From Cololabis saira (lineage: Eukaryota > Chordata > Actinopteri > Beloniformes > Belonidae), in NCBI RefSeq assembly GCF_033807715.1, contig NC_084591.1, positions 32,592,590 to 32,656,589 of the forward strand: 64,000 nt of DNA, read 5' to 3'. Under the pieces are notes generated by a model. It searched no databases and was not told the origin of the DNA. It saw only the letters and a list, made by a program, of their open reading frames with translations. Made by a program: the position numbers and the translations under genes. Positions 35,313 to 44,756 of this stretch are shown here, piece by piece. Within the stretch, counting starts at the first letter, position 1. Each line of letters begins with the position of its first letter.

Positions 35313-38300
35313 TCAAGGATTTTGTGCCATTTTCTGCTCTGTTAACCTCCCTCTCAGTTTTTTGCAGGTCACACAGTTAAAGAGGATACTGGACACCAGC
35401 CGTTTTCCTCCTACGATCCACACTCCTGCTGACCGGACGGCGCCTTCAGTAAGGTGACGACCTTGATGGAAGATGTCTTCATGGTAATGTCTCACTATGA
35501 GAGTGGTGATGTGGTGGGTTTTCGGCAGAATGACAGGGTGTTTCTCATCTCTTGGCAGATCAGCGTAGGTGAGGCGGCCTCCTATCCGAAGGAGTCCATC
35601 CTCGTCGATGAAAGGATTTAACTTTCTCAGCGGACTCTTTTTCGAGATCTGAATCCCATCTCTCAAACAGTTTAGCTCTTCTTCATAGGATTCTCGTTGG
35701 ACACAACGAATTACGACTGTTTTGGCTTGCCACCGTGCATCAACAGCATCCTTTCTGAGAGTCTTAGTGAATGTTCTTGTCACATGAATCAGTTTTGTAA
35801 TAGCTTGTAACAGTCTCTTCCAACTAGAAAATCTTTCAAAGCGTGCTGAGCTGAACTGACCTTCTGTGGCTTTGGTGCAGTTGACAGCAACTTGAGGCCT
35901 CACCTCAACATCCAGGTCTGGCTCGACGAGATCAAAGCTGCTGTTTTGAAGAGACTCACCGCTGTTTTTCAGGAATCTGGGACCCGAGAACCAGTTGGAG
36001 TTTCTGAGGCTCTCTACTGATGTGGGTCTGGTGGCGTGATCCGCTGGGTTCTGTTCAGTGGCAACATACTGCCACTGTTGAGGATTGCTTGATTTCCTGA
36101 TGCGGTTGACTCGGTTGGCAACATACACGTGGAATCTTCTGGAGGTGTTGTGTATGTAACCGAGAACAATCCTGCTATCAGTGAAAAAACTCACCGCTTG
36201 AATGTCAAAGTCCATCTCACTGCAGATTGTGTCTGCCATCTCAGCTGCCAGGACAGCGGCACACAATTCCAAACGTGGAACTGTATGAGCTGGATGCGGT
36301 GCCAACTTTGCTTTGCCCATGATGAATCCCACGTGGCACTGATTTTCATCACTGGTCACACGCAGGTAGGCTACTGCGGCGATAGCTTGTGTGGAGGCGT
36401 CTGAAAATAAACAGAGTTCACAACTTTTAGATGAAGCGAGAGGGACAGACACATACCTCCTTTTGATGTGTAGCTTCTCTAGTTCTGAGAGAGATTCTTT
36501 CCACAACTTCCAAGTCTCTTGCTTATCTGATGGCAGCGGATCATCCCAATCATATTCTTTGGATGACAATTCTCTGATCAGAGCTTTTCCCTGAACTGTG
36601 ATGGGAGCTGCGAAGCCCAGAGGGTCGTAGAGACTCTGAGCTGTTGATAAGATCCCTCTTTTTGTGAATGGTTTCTCCTCGTGAGATACTTGGAAACTGA
36701 AACTGTCACTCTCAAGATTCCATATCAGTCCGAGGCTCCGCTGAAGCGGGAGGGGATCTGCCCCTAAGTCGAGGTCCTTTAAGTCTTTTGCAAGTTCGTC
36801 AGGGGCGAATGCTGTCATCACTTTGCTGCTATTGGAAGCGATTTTGTGGAGCTTTAAGTTGGATGCTGCTAGCAGTTTTTGAGTCTTCTTTAACAGATCG
36901 ACAGCCTCCTCTTCTGTTGGTACTGACGCCAACCCGTCGTCCACGTAGAAGTTCCTCATGATGAACTCCTTGATGTCTGTGCCATATTCGCCCTGATGTT
37001 CTTGTGCAGCTCTCTTTAAACCATATATGGCAACTGATGGTGAGGGGCTGTTACCAAATATGTGTACTTTCATTCTGTACTCTGTGATGTTGTTGTTCAG
37101 GTTGTTATCCTTATACCAAAGGAAACGTAGATAGTCACGATGATCTTCTCGGACGACAAACGCGTAGAACATCTGCTGAATGTCAGCGGTGATTGCAATG
37201 TTCTCTCTCCTGAAGCGCATTAAGACACCTAACAGAGCGTTGTTTAAGTCTGGCCCGCTGAGCAGAACGTCATTCAGAGACACACCGTCATGTTTGGCGC
37301 TTGAGTCAAAAACCACTCTGATCTGATTTGGTTTTTGAGGATGATAGACTCCAAATAGAGGCAAGTACCACCTTTCTTGATGCTCTTCTAGTTCTGGGGC
37401 TAGTTCTGCTTGGTCGTTCTCAAATACTTTTTTCATGAACTCAAGAAAGTGTTCTTTCATGTCTGTGCGTCTGTCTAGTGTTCGTCGGAGGGATAAGAGT
37501 CTACGCAGAGCCATCTCCCTGTTGTTTGGCAGACAGCGGCGGGGCTTACAGAATGGCAGTGGTGCTACCCAGCTGTTTGCTTGATCCATATAAACCTCTT
37601 TGTCCATGATGTCCAAGAATGTTTGATCGTCGACTGACAGAACTACTTTTTCATCATCAGGATGGCTGTCGAAGACTGTGGCTCCAAGTTCTCTTTTCTC
37701 CTCGCCTTGGAGTGAGCAGCCCACATGACTTGGTTGGTGAGTATTTTTTGTCTGAAGTGTCTCTTTCACTTGTATCTTGTTAGGACAGGGGCTTAACATG
37801 GATGTTCGTCCATTAGGCAGAGTGTGTGTCTTGTACACTCTGACACTGTCTGGTTTGTGAGTGCGGTCCAGACAAACATCTCCTACGATAACCCACCCTA
37901 GATCCAGACGCTGGGCGTAGGGGTCGTCATGGTTACCGTTATACTGCTGCCTCACTTTATGCACTCGCAAAATGTCTCTTCCCAGCAGAATGTAGATCTG
38001 GGCATTTTTATTGAGTGGTGGGATTTTATCTGCAACAGGTCGGAGATGTGGGAAATGGCGGGCTATTTCAGGTGTGGGGATTTCAGCCCTGTCGTCTGGA
38101 ATCATTTCACACTCAATGAGAGTTGGAAGCTTGATCTTCATCTTTCCATCACAGGATTCAACCACAAAGTTTCTTGCTCTCCTTCCTGATGTTTCCATAA
38201 CACCAGAGCAAGTCTTTAATGTGTAGGGAGCTGTTTTTTCACAAAGGCCAAAGTGATTGAACAACTCAGGGCGAGCGAGTGAACGATTGCTCTGGTCGTC

Positions 38301-40151
38301 TAATACTGCATATGTTTGCATTACCTTTTCTGGTTGATCTTCAGGATAGACTTTGACCAAACATATTTTGCAGCAGGACTTGGCGTTGCTGTTTCCCCCA
38401 CATACCTCTGTGCACTTTGATGTTACTGCAGGGAGAGCTGCTGGAGGACTCTCGCTTGTCTCCTCCTCCTCACCTTGACCTGCTGGGACTTCTGAGACCC
38501 AAGGTGCGCGGCCAGGATGTAAAGCTGATGTGTGACTCTTGCTGCCACATTCTCTGCAGATTATGTCTTTGTCACAGTCTTTTGCTCTGTGTTTGGTCGA
38601 GCTGCAACACCTGAAGCAGATTTGCTTTTCCTTGAGGTAGGTTTTGCGGTCTTCTATATGTTTGTTGCGGAAAGTGCGGCACTTACTGAGTGGGTGAGGC
38701 TTGTTATGTAACGGGCATAGTCCGTCTGGATCTATAGCTCTGTTTTCTCCTGTGGCTTCAGGAAACACGCCAGTCTTTTTCACAGACACTGGTACTTTGT
38801 TGTGGTACTTTGTTAGTCGCTCTGTCTTGGGGGGCCCTGAGTAATTAGTTTGAGATATCATAAAGCTAGGGTCGTTTCTGGTTTTAGCTTCAGAGCGAAC
38901 AAACTGTGAGAAGAAAGTGAAAGGGGGGTAAGGGACACGGTGATATTCTTTGTACCTCGACCCTTGGGAGATCCACTTTTCTTGAATACTGAATGGAAGC
39001 TTTTCTAGGATGGGGTTCACTCCACGTGACGTATCAAGATATGCGAGCCCAGGGAGGTATCCTCCTTCCTTTGCATATTCCAGTTCGAGCAAGAGATCTC
39101 CAAGCTCTCTTAGTCTCACATTGTCTTTGTTTGTGATTCTGGGAAACTCCTCGATCCTCTTCAGGAGTGAATGCTCAACTGCCTCAGGTGATCCATAGAT
39201 CTCCTCTAGTCTTTGCCAGACCATGTTCAGTCCTGCAGCTGAGTTGTAGCTGTGTATGACTCGGATTCTTTTTGCTTGTTCTTTGGACGCTGGGCCGAGC
39301 CATTTAACCAAGAGGTCTAACTCTTCTCTTGGACTTAGTGCGAGTTCATCAATGACGCCTAGAAAAGAGGTTTTCCACGCCCAATAGTTCTCAGGATGGT
39401 CGTCGAACTCCATTAGACCAGATGTGACCACTTCTCTTCTCATGAGGAATTTTGCAACATCTGGCGTGGCTGCTGTCTGTTGTGGAGAATTGTCAGGGGC
39501 CCATCTCTGTTGTGTAGGCTGACTCAGGTAGGTTGAATTCGCCTGTGGGTCTAGATGTCTCTTTTTCTGTGTTTGCACAGGAGGCACGCTTGCAGGAATA
39601 TGTTGTGTGGCATTAACAGCTGGATGGATGTTCATGTCTTTCGGAGTTGGTTGCAGGTGAGTATCTTCATGTTTGATTTCAAGGTTGCTCATCTTTTGTC
39701 CAACTTTCACTATTTCTGGTGGTGAACATGTGTGCATCGATAGGTGTTCTGATGCTTCACGGCTGTGTTGCAAAACGTACTCACTTGTCCTTTGTGCAGC
39801 GTTGGATGGCGAGAGGGGTAAGTCAACGTCTTTACGAGAGTCTGTCTCTATATTTTCTGCAGCAGCCACGAAAACGGCCTCTTCTGCGGTGGCAGCAGCT
39901 GCATCTTTTTCTGTCTTTAGAATGTGCATTTTTGCCTTTAATGCTGCCTCCTCAACCATCATCTCTGCTTCTCTCTTAGCATATGAAGCCTGTGTGCGAG
40001 CAGCTTCGGCTCTGGCTCGAGCCTTGAGTGCAGCAGAGCTTGTTGATGATCTGTAACTTGACTGTGCGATGGATCTAGTCACCAAGGACTGTTGTGTTTC
40101 TTCTTTGTTTTGTCGTTCAGCCATCTTGCTTGTTTTGGATGAAGATGGCAA
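35313..40151 (-). CDS. BEL/Pao gag-pol polyprotein, 1612 codons, truncated in integrase
   Basis: A single open frame. Domains in order: coiled-coil, Ala- and Lys-rich N-terminus (about residues 1-120); gag-like DUF1759 region (about 240-340, YWAWKTSFLGVIDELALS); zinc-knuckle cysteines (about 475-550); aspartic protease of the DUF1758 type with LDDQS near 617; reverse transcriptase with KPNQIRVVFDSSAKHDGVSL and YVDD near 1068; A17-type RNase H with LFSDAS near 1245 and FFTDS near 1320; and an integrase zinc-binding HHCC region near 1570-1600 ending CVTCKKLRGRLTEQKMA. The frame then stops. Normal family members continue into a DDE integrase core and DUF5641, which are absent. This is a mobile-element gene, not a host gene. 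Confidence 0.93.
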   Translation of the reverse strand: MPSSSKTSKMAERQNKEETQQSLVTRSIAQSSYRSSTSSAALKARARAEAARTQASYAKREAEMMVEEAALKAKMHILKTEKDAAAATAEEAVFVAAAENIETDSRKDVDLPLSPSNAAQRTSEYVLQHSREASEHLSMHTCSPPEIVKVGQKMSNLEIKHEDTHLQPTPKDMNIHPAVNATQHIPASVPPVQTQKKRHLDPQANSTYLSQPTQQRWAPDNSPQQTAATPDVAKFLMRREVVTSGLMEFDDHPENYWAWKTSFLGVIDELALSPREELDLLVKWLGPASKEQAKRIRVIHSYNSAAGLNMVWQRLEEIYGSPEAVEHSLLKRIEEFPRITNKDNVRLRELGDLLLELEYAKEGGYLPGLAYLDTSRGVNPILEKLPFSIQEKWISQGSRYKEYHRVPYPPFTFFSQFVRSEAKTRNDPSFMISQTNYSGPPKTERLTKYHNKVPVSVKKTGVFPEATGENRAIDPDGLCPLHNKPHPLSKCRTFRNKHIEDRKTYLKEKQICFRCCSSTKHRAKDCDKDIICRECGSKSHTSALHPGRAPWVSEVPAGQGEEEETSESPPAALPAVTSKCTEVCGGNSNAKSCCKICLVKVYPEDQPEKVMQTYAVLDDQSNRSLARPELFNHFGLCEKTAPYTLKTCSGVMETSGRRARNFVVESCDGKMKIKLPTLIECEMIPDDRAEIPTPEIARHFPHLRPVADKIPPLNKNAQIYILLGRDILRVHKVRQQYNGNHDDPYAQRLDLGWVIVGDVCLDRTHKPDSVRVYKTHTLPNGRTSMLSPCPNKIQVKETLQTKNTHQPSHVGCSLQGEEKRELGATVFDSHPDDEKVVLSVDDQTFLDIMDKEVYMDQANSWVAPLPFCKPRRCLPNNREMALRRLLSLRRTLDRRTDMKEHFLEFMKKVFENDQAELAPELEEHQERWYLPLFGVYHPQKPNQIRVVFDSSAKHDGVSLNDVLLSGPDLNNALLGVLMRFRRENIAITADIQQMFYAFVVREDHRDYLRFLWYKDNNLNNNITEYRMKVHIFGNSPSPSVAIYGLKRAAQEHQGEYGTDIKEFIMRNFYVDDGLASVPTEEEAVDLLKKTQKLLAASNLKLHKIASNSSKVMTAFAPDELAKDLKDLDLGADPLPLQRSLGLIWNLESDSFSFQVSHEEKPFTKRGILSTAQSLYDPLGFAAPITVQGKALIRELSSKEYDWDDPLPSDKQETWKLWKESLSELEKLHIKRRYVSVPLASSKSCELCLFSDASTQAIAAVAYLRVTSDENQCHVGFIMGKAKLAPHPAHTVPRLELCAAVLAAEMADTICSEMDFDIQAVSFFTDSRIVLGYIHNTSRRFHVYVANRVNRIRKSSNPQQWQYVATEQNPADHATRPTSVESLRNSNWFSGPRFLKNSGESLQNSSFDLVEPDLDVEVRPQVAVNCTKATEGQFSSARFERFSSWKRLLQAITKLIHVTRTFTKTLRKDAVDARWQAKTVVIRCVQRESYEEELNCLRDGIQISKKSPLRKLNPFIDEDGLLRIGGRLTYADLPRDEKHPVILPKTHHITTLIVRHYHEDIFHQGRHLTEGAVRSAGVWIVGGKRLVSSILFNCVTCKKLRGRLTEQKMAQNP

Positions 40152-40209
40152 CGATGGAATAAGCGTAGAGTTGCTTCGTGAAGAGCTTGGTTTATTACTG
40201 TCTTTTTAC

Positions 40210-40805
40210 TATTCTGCCCTCGCTATGTTCTGAATAACTAGACAGATAGTCAACAGCCAGATAATAATGATGAAGAATCCAAGAGTTGCGTTGAGGATAG
40301 TGTTTTGTTTTGCTTTCCTCAGTTTTATTTCTTAATTCTTCTATTACAATCTTTTCTGTAAAACTGAAATGACAAAAGGAAATAGACATTACAAAATGTA
40401 GTAATGTGTTGCTGTTTACAACAATAAAATCTGTTTCACAGTCAAAAACATGTATAAATAAAACAGATGTAAATTCTATGGCATAGCGCCACTGCCCTCT
40501 ACTGGACAAACGGAAAATAGCGTCGGCAGGACGACAGGTGAATTACCGCAACTTCTGCTCATAAACAAAACTCAGTTCCAAATGTAATAAACTGCATTAC
40601 CAAAGGTAAACAAATAAATAACACAAATATCTTAATGCTTGGCGAGAAAAAACACTTACAGACAAAGATTTCACCAGCGCTGTTATGAAGCAGACCCGTT
40701 AGACCCGTTAGTTAGACTTTCTTAACTGCCAGCTGTTGCCGTTATTTTGGTCCGTCACTAAACGGGTCCGGCTAGGAACTAAAACAAACGCCAGAGGGCG
40801 GAACA
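40210..40805 (-). repeat. BEL/Pao 5' LTR
   Basis: 596 bp, pair of 34505-35100. The ORF start at 40151 lies 58 bp inside it. No convincing tRNA primer site was recognised. Confidence 0.93.
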
Positions 40806-40810
40806 GTATG

Positions 40811-41110
40811 AAATTAAATTCGTTTGAATTCCTGGCATACATCAGTCTGCATATCCATAGCCTCCAATGCAAATAGTTTCCATTTTAAGTTTGCATGTGC
40901 GTGACCAAATGAAGGAGCGAAAAAAGGTCATACAAAGTTGAAAGAAGTTCTCTTGTAGATCCTGGCTGCTTCAGCTAACTCAACAAGTTACCCGTTTGTT
41001 CCTCGTCAGGCTGATCGGGGTCTTTACAGTTTATTTAGTTTTCTTATTTACATAATTTGTTTTCTAGTTGAAAACCCCCGAATCAAAGCCTCTGGGAAGG
41101 TTTAGACTAA
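40811..41110. other. intergenic, nothing recognised
   Basis: AT-rich spacer between the BEL/Pao target duplication and the nested Harbinger-like pair. Confidence 0.5.
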
Positions 41111-42411
41111 GGCCACGTTTACACGTAGCCGGGTATTTACAAAAACGGATATTTCCCCCTCTACGTTTTAAAAAAAATCCTCGTTTACACGAAGCGGCAT
41201 GAAAACGCTGTTAAGGTGCTATGAGCAGCCAAACCTGCAGGGGGCAGTACGGAGCGCGTCGCCGCGTACCCTACGCCGTAGGCTCTGCGTTGGTGTAACG
41301 CGGAACCATAAATCAGCCTTGACTGCCAGTTACTTCCAAGACTGAACGAGAGTCTTTCGTTTGGAGTGACAGAGAAGTGGAGTTAGACCCCGTCCACACG
41401 TAGCCGGGTATCTGCTAAACCGATATTAACGCGGCAGCTCCGTGGCGGCCGGGACACGGGGGGACTCGGGCTCGTTAACTGCGGCTTAAGGCTGAATTAT
41501 GCTTCTGCGTCAAAACGACGCCGTGTCTACGGCGTGTGGTTTTTGTACACGCAGAGGACACGCCGTCACATGCGCCGTCAGTGACGTGCACCTCCCGAAA
41601 ATTGTAACTACGCGTCGAGGAGACGCCGACCACACGCAGACCGAGAGGGCTGTGATTGGTTCGTTTGAAAGCAAAGCATTTCCGGTTTCCGGTTTGAATC
41701 AGTAGTGAACTTCCAGGGCTTTTTTCTTCGTTTATATGTGATTTTTTTTGTTTTTGTTTTTTGCACAATAGTTGTCCTTATTTCTTTGATTTACTGTGAC
41801 CGGAAAAAGTCGGATAAACCATTCAGAAAAAGATCGCTAACTAGTGGCCGCGGGGGGTACTGCACCGCGACGAAATGGAGAGACGGAGAACTCTGAACGA
41901 TTCGTGACGGCGTCACGGGTGCGCCGTGTGCTCTGCGTGTGTGTGACGCAGAAGCATACCCGCACCTTTACAGAGAAGGAGACGCTGGGAAGCTGGAGCT
42001 TCCCCGGGAGGCGCAGATGATCTACAGGTTTAGAATGCTTATGAATGTGGTCGAAAAAGCAGATCTTCGGTTATGTGTGGAAGGGTTTTTTTTTTAAAAA
42101 ACAACAAATTATTTTATAAACGGAGGTGGGGAAATATATATATAATAATATAACACACCTGTGTTTACAGTAAACACAGGTCGCACAATTGATGCTGGTG
42201 ACGTTTCTGTGACGTTCTGAGCCTAAATCTCCGTTTTCCTCCGTTTTCCTCTGTTTAGACGCAAACGTGAAAATGGAGTTTTTGAAAATCTCCACTTTGG
42301 CCGGCGTTTTCAGAAATGATCGTTTTTGGTGACTTTGACCTCAGTTTTCGTGTAAACAAACGACCAAAACGCATGAAAACGCCTCTGTTTTTGCTCCGTG
42401 TAAACGGGGCC
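41111..42411. mobile_element. Harbinger-like element, outer, ~1.3 kb
   Basis: Ends GGCCACGTTTACACGTAGC and GTGTAAACGGGGCC, with a TAA duplication at 41108-41110 and 42412-42414. A second copy of the end sequence (CCCCGTCCACACGTAGCCGG) at 41388 and a stray Harbinger MITE end at 41256-41320 show earlier rearrangement. No transposase. Confidence 0.65.
41489..41967. mobile_element. Harbinger-like MITE, 479 bp, nested
   Basis: Ends AGGCTGAATTATGCTTCTGC and GCAGAAGCATACCCGCACCT share GGTATGCTTCTGCGTCA-like inverted repeats. They are flanked by a TTA duplication at 41486-41488 and 41968-41970, the usual PIF/Harbinger target. Confidence 0.8.
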
Positions 42412-42414
42412 TAA

Positions 42415-43900
42415 ATTGAAGCCACATTTGCAGAAAGCAGCTGATGAAGCGCGACAAGGAGTTTTGTAAATAAAGTTTTATCTTCATTTTCTTTGCGTTG
42501 TGTTCTTTGTTTGCAGTCTTGTGACAAATTTAACAGAATTTTAGGAAACATGTTTAAAAAGAAAAAAATGTAGTTCAGCAAAGAGCAAATGTTTTAAGCG
42601 ATTTTGGACATCTCTGAAACACCATGTGGACCAAAATAGTTTTACACCTGCATTACACCAGCACAGAAAGTAATGGCATTTTATTCACATGCACACGTTA
42701 CATAGAAGCTTTCACTCTTCTTGGACATGAATGTGAAGATATTTTTAAATCCTCGCCACAGAAGGCAACAAATTAACCCTTTAAATTCTCATATTCTAGA
42801 CTTGTCCAATTGTATTTCTAATTACATGCCTGTGGTCGTGGAGGATGAACAACTCTAAAGTTGTCATTCATAGACTCATTATTGCCTTTTCCTTTTTGCA
42901 CAAAAACACAATTTCTAGCACACTGGCCGACAAGTAAAGACTGATTTCGGATTGATTTTTGAAGATGTTTAAATATATGCATATTTATATAATATATATA
43001 TATATATATATATACACGTTTTTTTGTGTGGTAAGAAGAACGTTTCTTGGGATATTTAAGATGTAATTGTGGTCTCGACGCCATCTACTGGTTACACCCA
43101 CACGCTGCAGCCCGCTTGGTGTGGTTGAGCCTCTCATTTATAACTGATGAGTACTTAAGCGATTTAAGTGAATTGCAGGACTAAAGCAGAGATACAGTTT
43201 AGAATAAGATACAGATTTATACTGGCATAGATGATTGCTGCCAGTGCTGACTGAGACAGATAATGTATTAATTTCCTGATGATATTGTGGAACAAGCAGA
43301 ACAATACCACATAAAGTCACAAGACAGCTTATAAGAACAATTTAGCATTTATTATAGATGTTCTTAAGAGGAAAAACCCTGTTACAAAAAGAAATCCACT
43401 ATTTCCCTCTTCCCATAGCATGTCTCCCAGCCTGTTGCTCTTCCATCAATTTTGCCATATCCCATTGCTTAACCACCTGATGCATCTTCCACCTCCAGTC
43501 ATGCAGGAGAAACTTCTCTGACTACTGAAACTGTTCAAGGCGCCCCAACTGAACAAGCGTTTCATTTGTCTCTTCTGTGGAAGAAACAAGTCAATATGGT
43601 GGGCCGAGAGGAAGATAACCCACCAGTCTGGTCCTCCACGAATATCAAAACATAAAAGATCATCCCACACTAATGTAAACATGCTTAAGACTATGACTTT
43701 GCATCTTTGCCAAGTGATCCTAAACTCTTCATCCCAACAACTCATTACTTTCAATGACAAATTGATCACAATAATTGTTCAGATTGTGTACTCAATAACT
43801 TTTCTTGGTCATTATTAAAGGTTTTCCATGGCCAATGTGAATTTTTAGACAACAGTAAAGCCGATTACTGATTGATGCCGTTTATGGTCAATATTTCAGG
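42415..43900. other. intergenic, little recognised
   Basis: Holds a TA-rich run at 42985-43015. A 107-codon minus frame at 43446-43769 has no recognisable domain and is likely a relic. Confidence 0.4.
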
Positions 43901-43904
43901 CTAA

Positions 43905-44075
43905 TGAAACACTCGTAAGAAATTTCTACATTTCTGCTTTTTTCTGTAAAGATGGGGTTCTGAGTCTGCATTAATGAGAAATAAAAAATGAACTTGATTT
44001 TAGCAAATCGCTGCAATGAAACGGAGAGGGGGAAATTTAAAGGAGTCTGAATACTTTCCGTATCCACAGTATAAA
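43905..44075 (+). mobile_element. Tc1-like terminal fragment
   Basis: Ends GGAGTCTGAATACTTTCCG, then TATCCACAGTATA, the usual outer end of a fish Tc1-like element. The AAATTTCTACATTTCTGCTT stretch before it fits the same family. The other end was not found. Confidence 0.65.
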
Positions 44076-44130
44076 CATTTTCCCTTTAAGGTGGAAACCA
44101 GAAGTGGAGGTGAACTAAAATGTTGAATTT

Positions 44131-44465
44131 CGTGCTGGCCTGCGGTCCCCACCCCTGGTCATCCCGTTGCTGCTTCCACCTGCCTGCTGTGCTGTTGCCG
44201 TCCCTGACCCACCAGTCTGGCCCTCGGCAGGAGGGTCCCCCCTTATGAGCCTGGTCCTGCTCAAGGTTTCTTCCCTCCTAAAGGGGAGTTTTTCCTTGCC
44301 ACTGTTTGGCTTAAGGTTTTTCTCCCACTAGGGGAGTTTTTACCTGCCATTGTTTATGTAATAACTGCTCGGGGGTCATGTTCTGGGTATGGGTCTCTGT
44401 AAAGCGTCTAGAGACAACTCTGTTGTATTAGACGCTATATAAATAAAATTGAATTGAATTGAAAA
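44131..44465 (+). mobile_element. SINE or LINE 3' end with (TTGAA)n tail, copy 2
   Basis: Second copy of the repeat at 16935-17275, same strand, with an extra GGTCATCCCGTTG after CCCCACCCCT. Confidence 0.8.
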
Positions 44466-44626
44466 TTTCAGATTTAACCTTGAAGACCTAAATAAAGAAA
44501 ATGTGCATTGTGTGAGTTTTATATATCAGATTGTGACAGCTTTTTTGTGCACTCAAAGGCTTGGACTTCATAAAATATAAAACTTTGTTCTGGTCAATAA
44601 AAGGGTTTTGTATTGAGAGGTCAGCT

Positions 44627-44756
44627 CTACGGCTTCCCGATGTCCACAGTAACATTTACATAAAGCGGCCATCTTTCAACTGACAGAGTTGTATATGAGC
44701 AGGTGTTGATTCCATCCGTTTTCATCAAAGAAGATGTTTGTCCCAAGAGGTTCCAC
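44627..44756 (-). CDS. b4galt4: b4galt4 last coding exon
   Basis: 130 bp ending in TAG. It encodes WNLLGQTSSLMKTDGINTCS, then YTTLSVERWPLYVNVTVDIG. Acceptor caattcaag. A 4.3-kb intron full of mobile elements separates it from exon 5. Confidence 0.93.

Larger units (their letters stand above)
34505..40805 (-). mobile_element. BEL/Pao LTR retrotransposon, 6.3 kb, both LTRs, integrase core missing
   Basis: Two direct repeats of 596 bp each (34505-35100 and 40210-40805) appear nearly identical; I found one clear difference. They are flanked by an exact 5-bp target duplication GTATG (34500-34504 and 40806-40810). On the minus strand the LTR begins TGTTCCGCC and ends GGGCAGAATA. A purine-rich tract (GGCGAGGAG) lies next to the 3' LTR. 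The interior is one long ORF, but only ~210 bp separates its stop from the 3' LTR, so the integrase catalytic core and C-terminal domain are deleted. Confidence 0.95.

Noticed and set aside
36129..40056. + strand frames of 60-127 codons
   Set aside because: Opposite-strand shadows of the BEL/Pao polyprotein.
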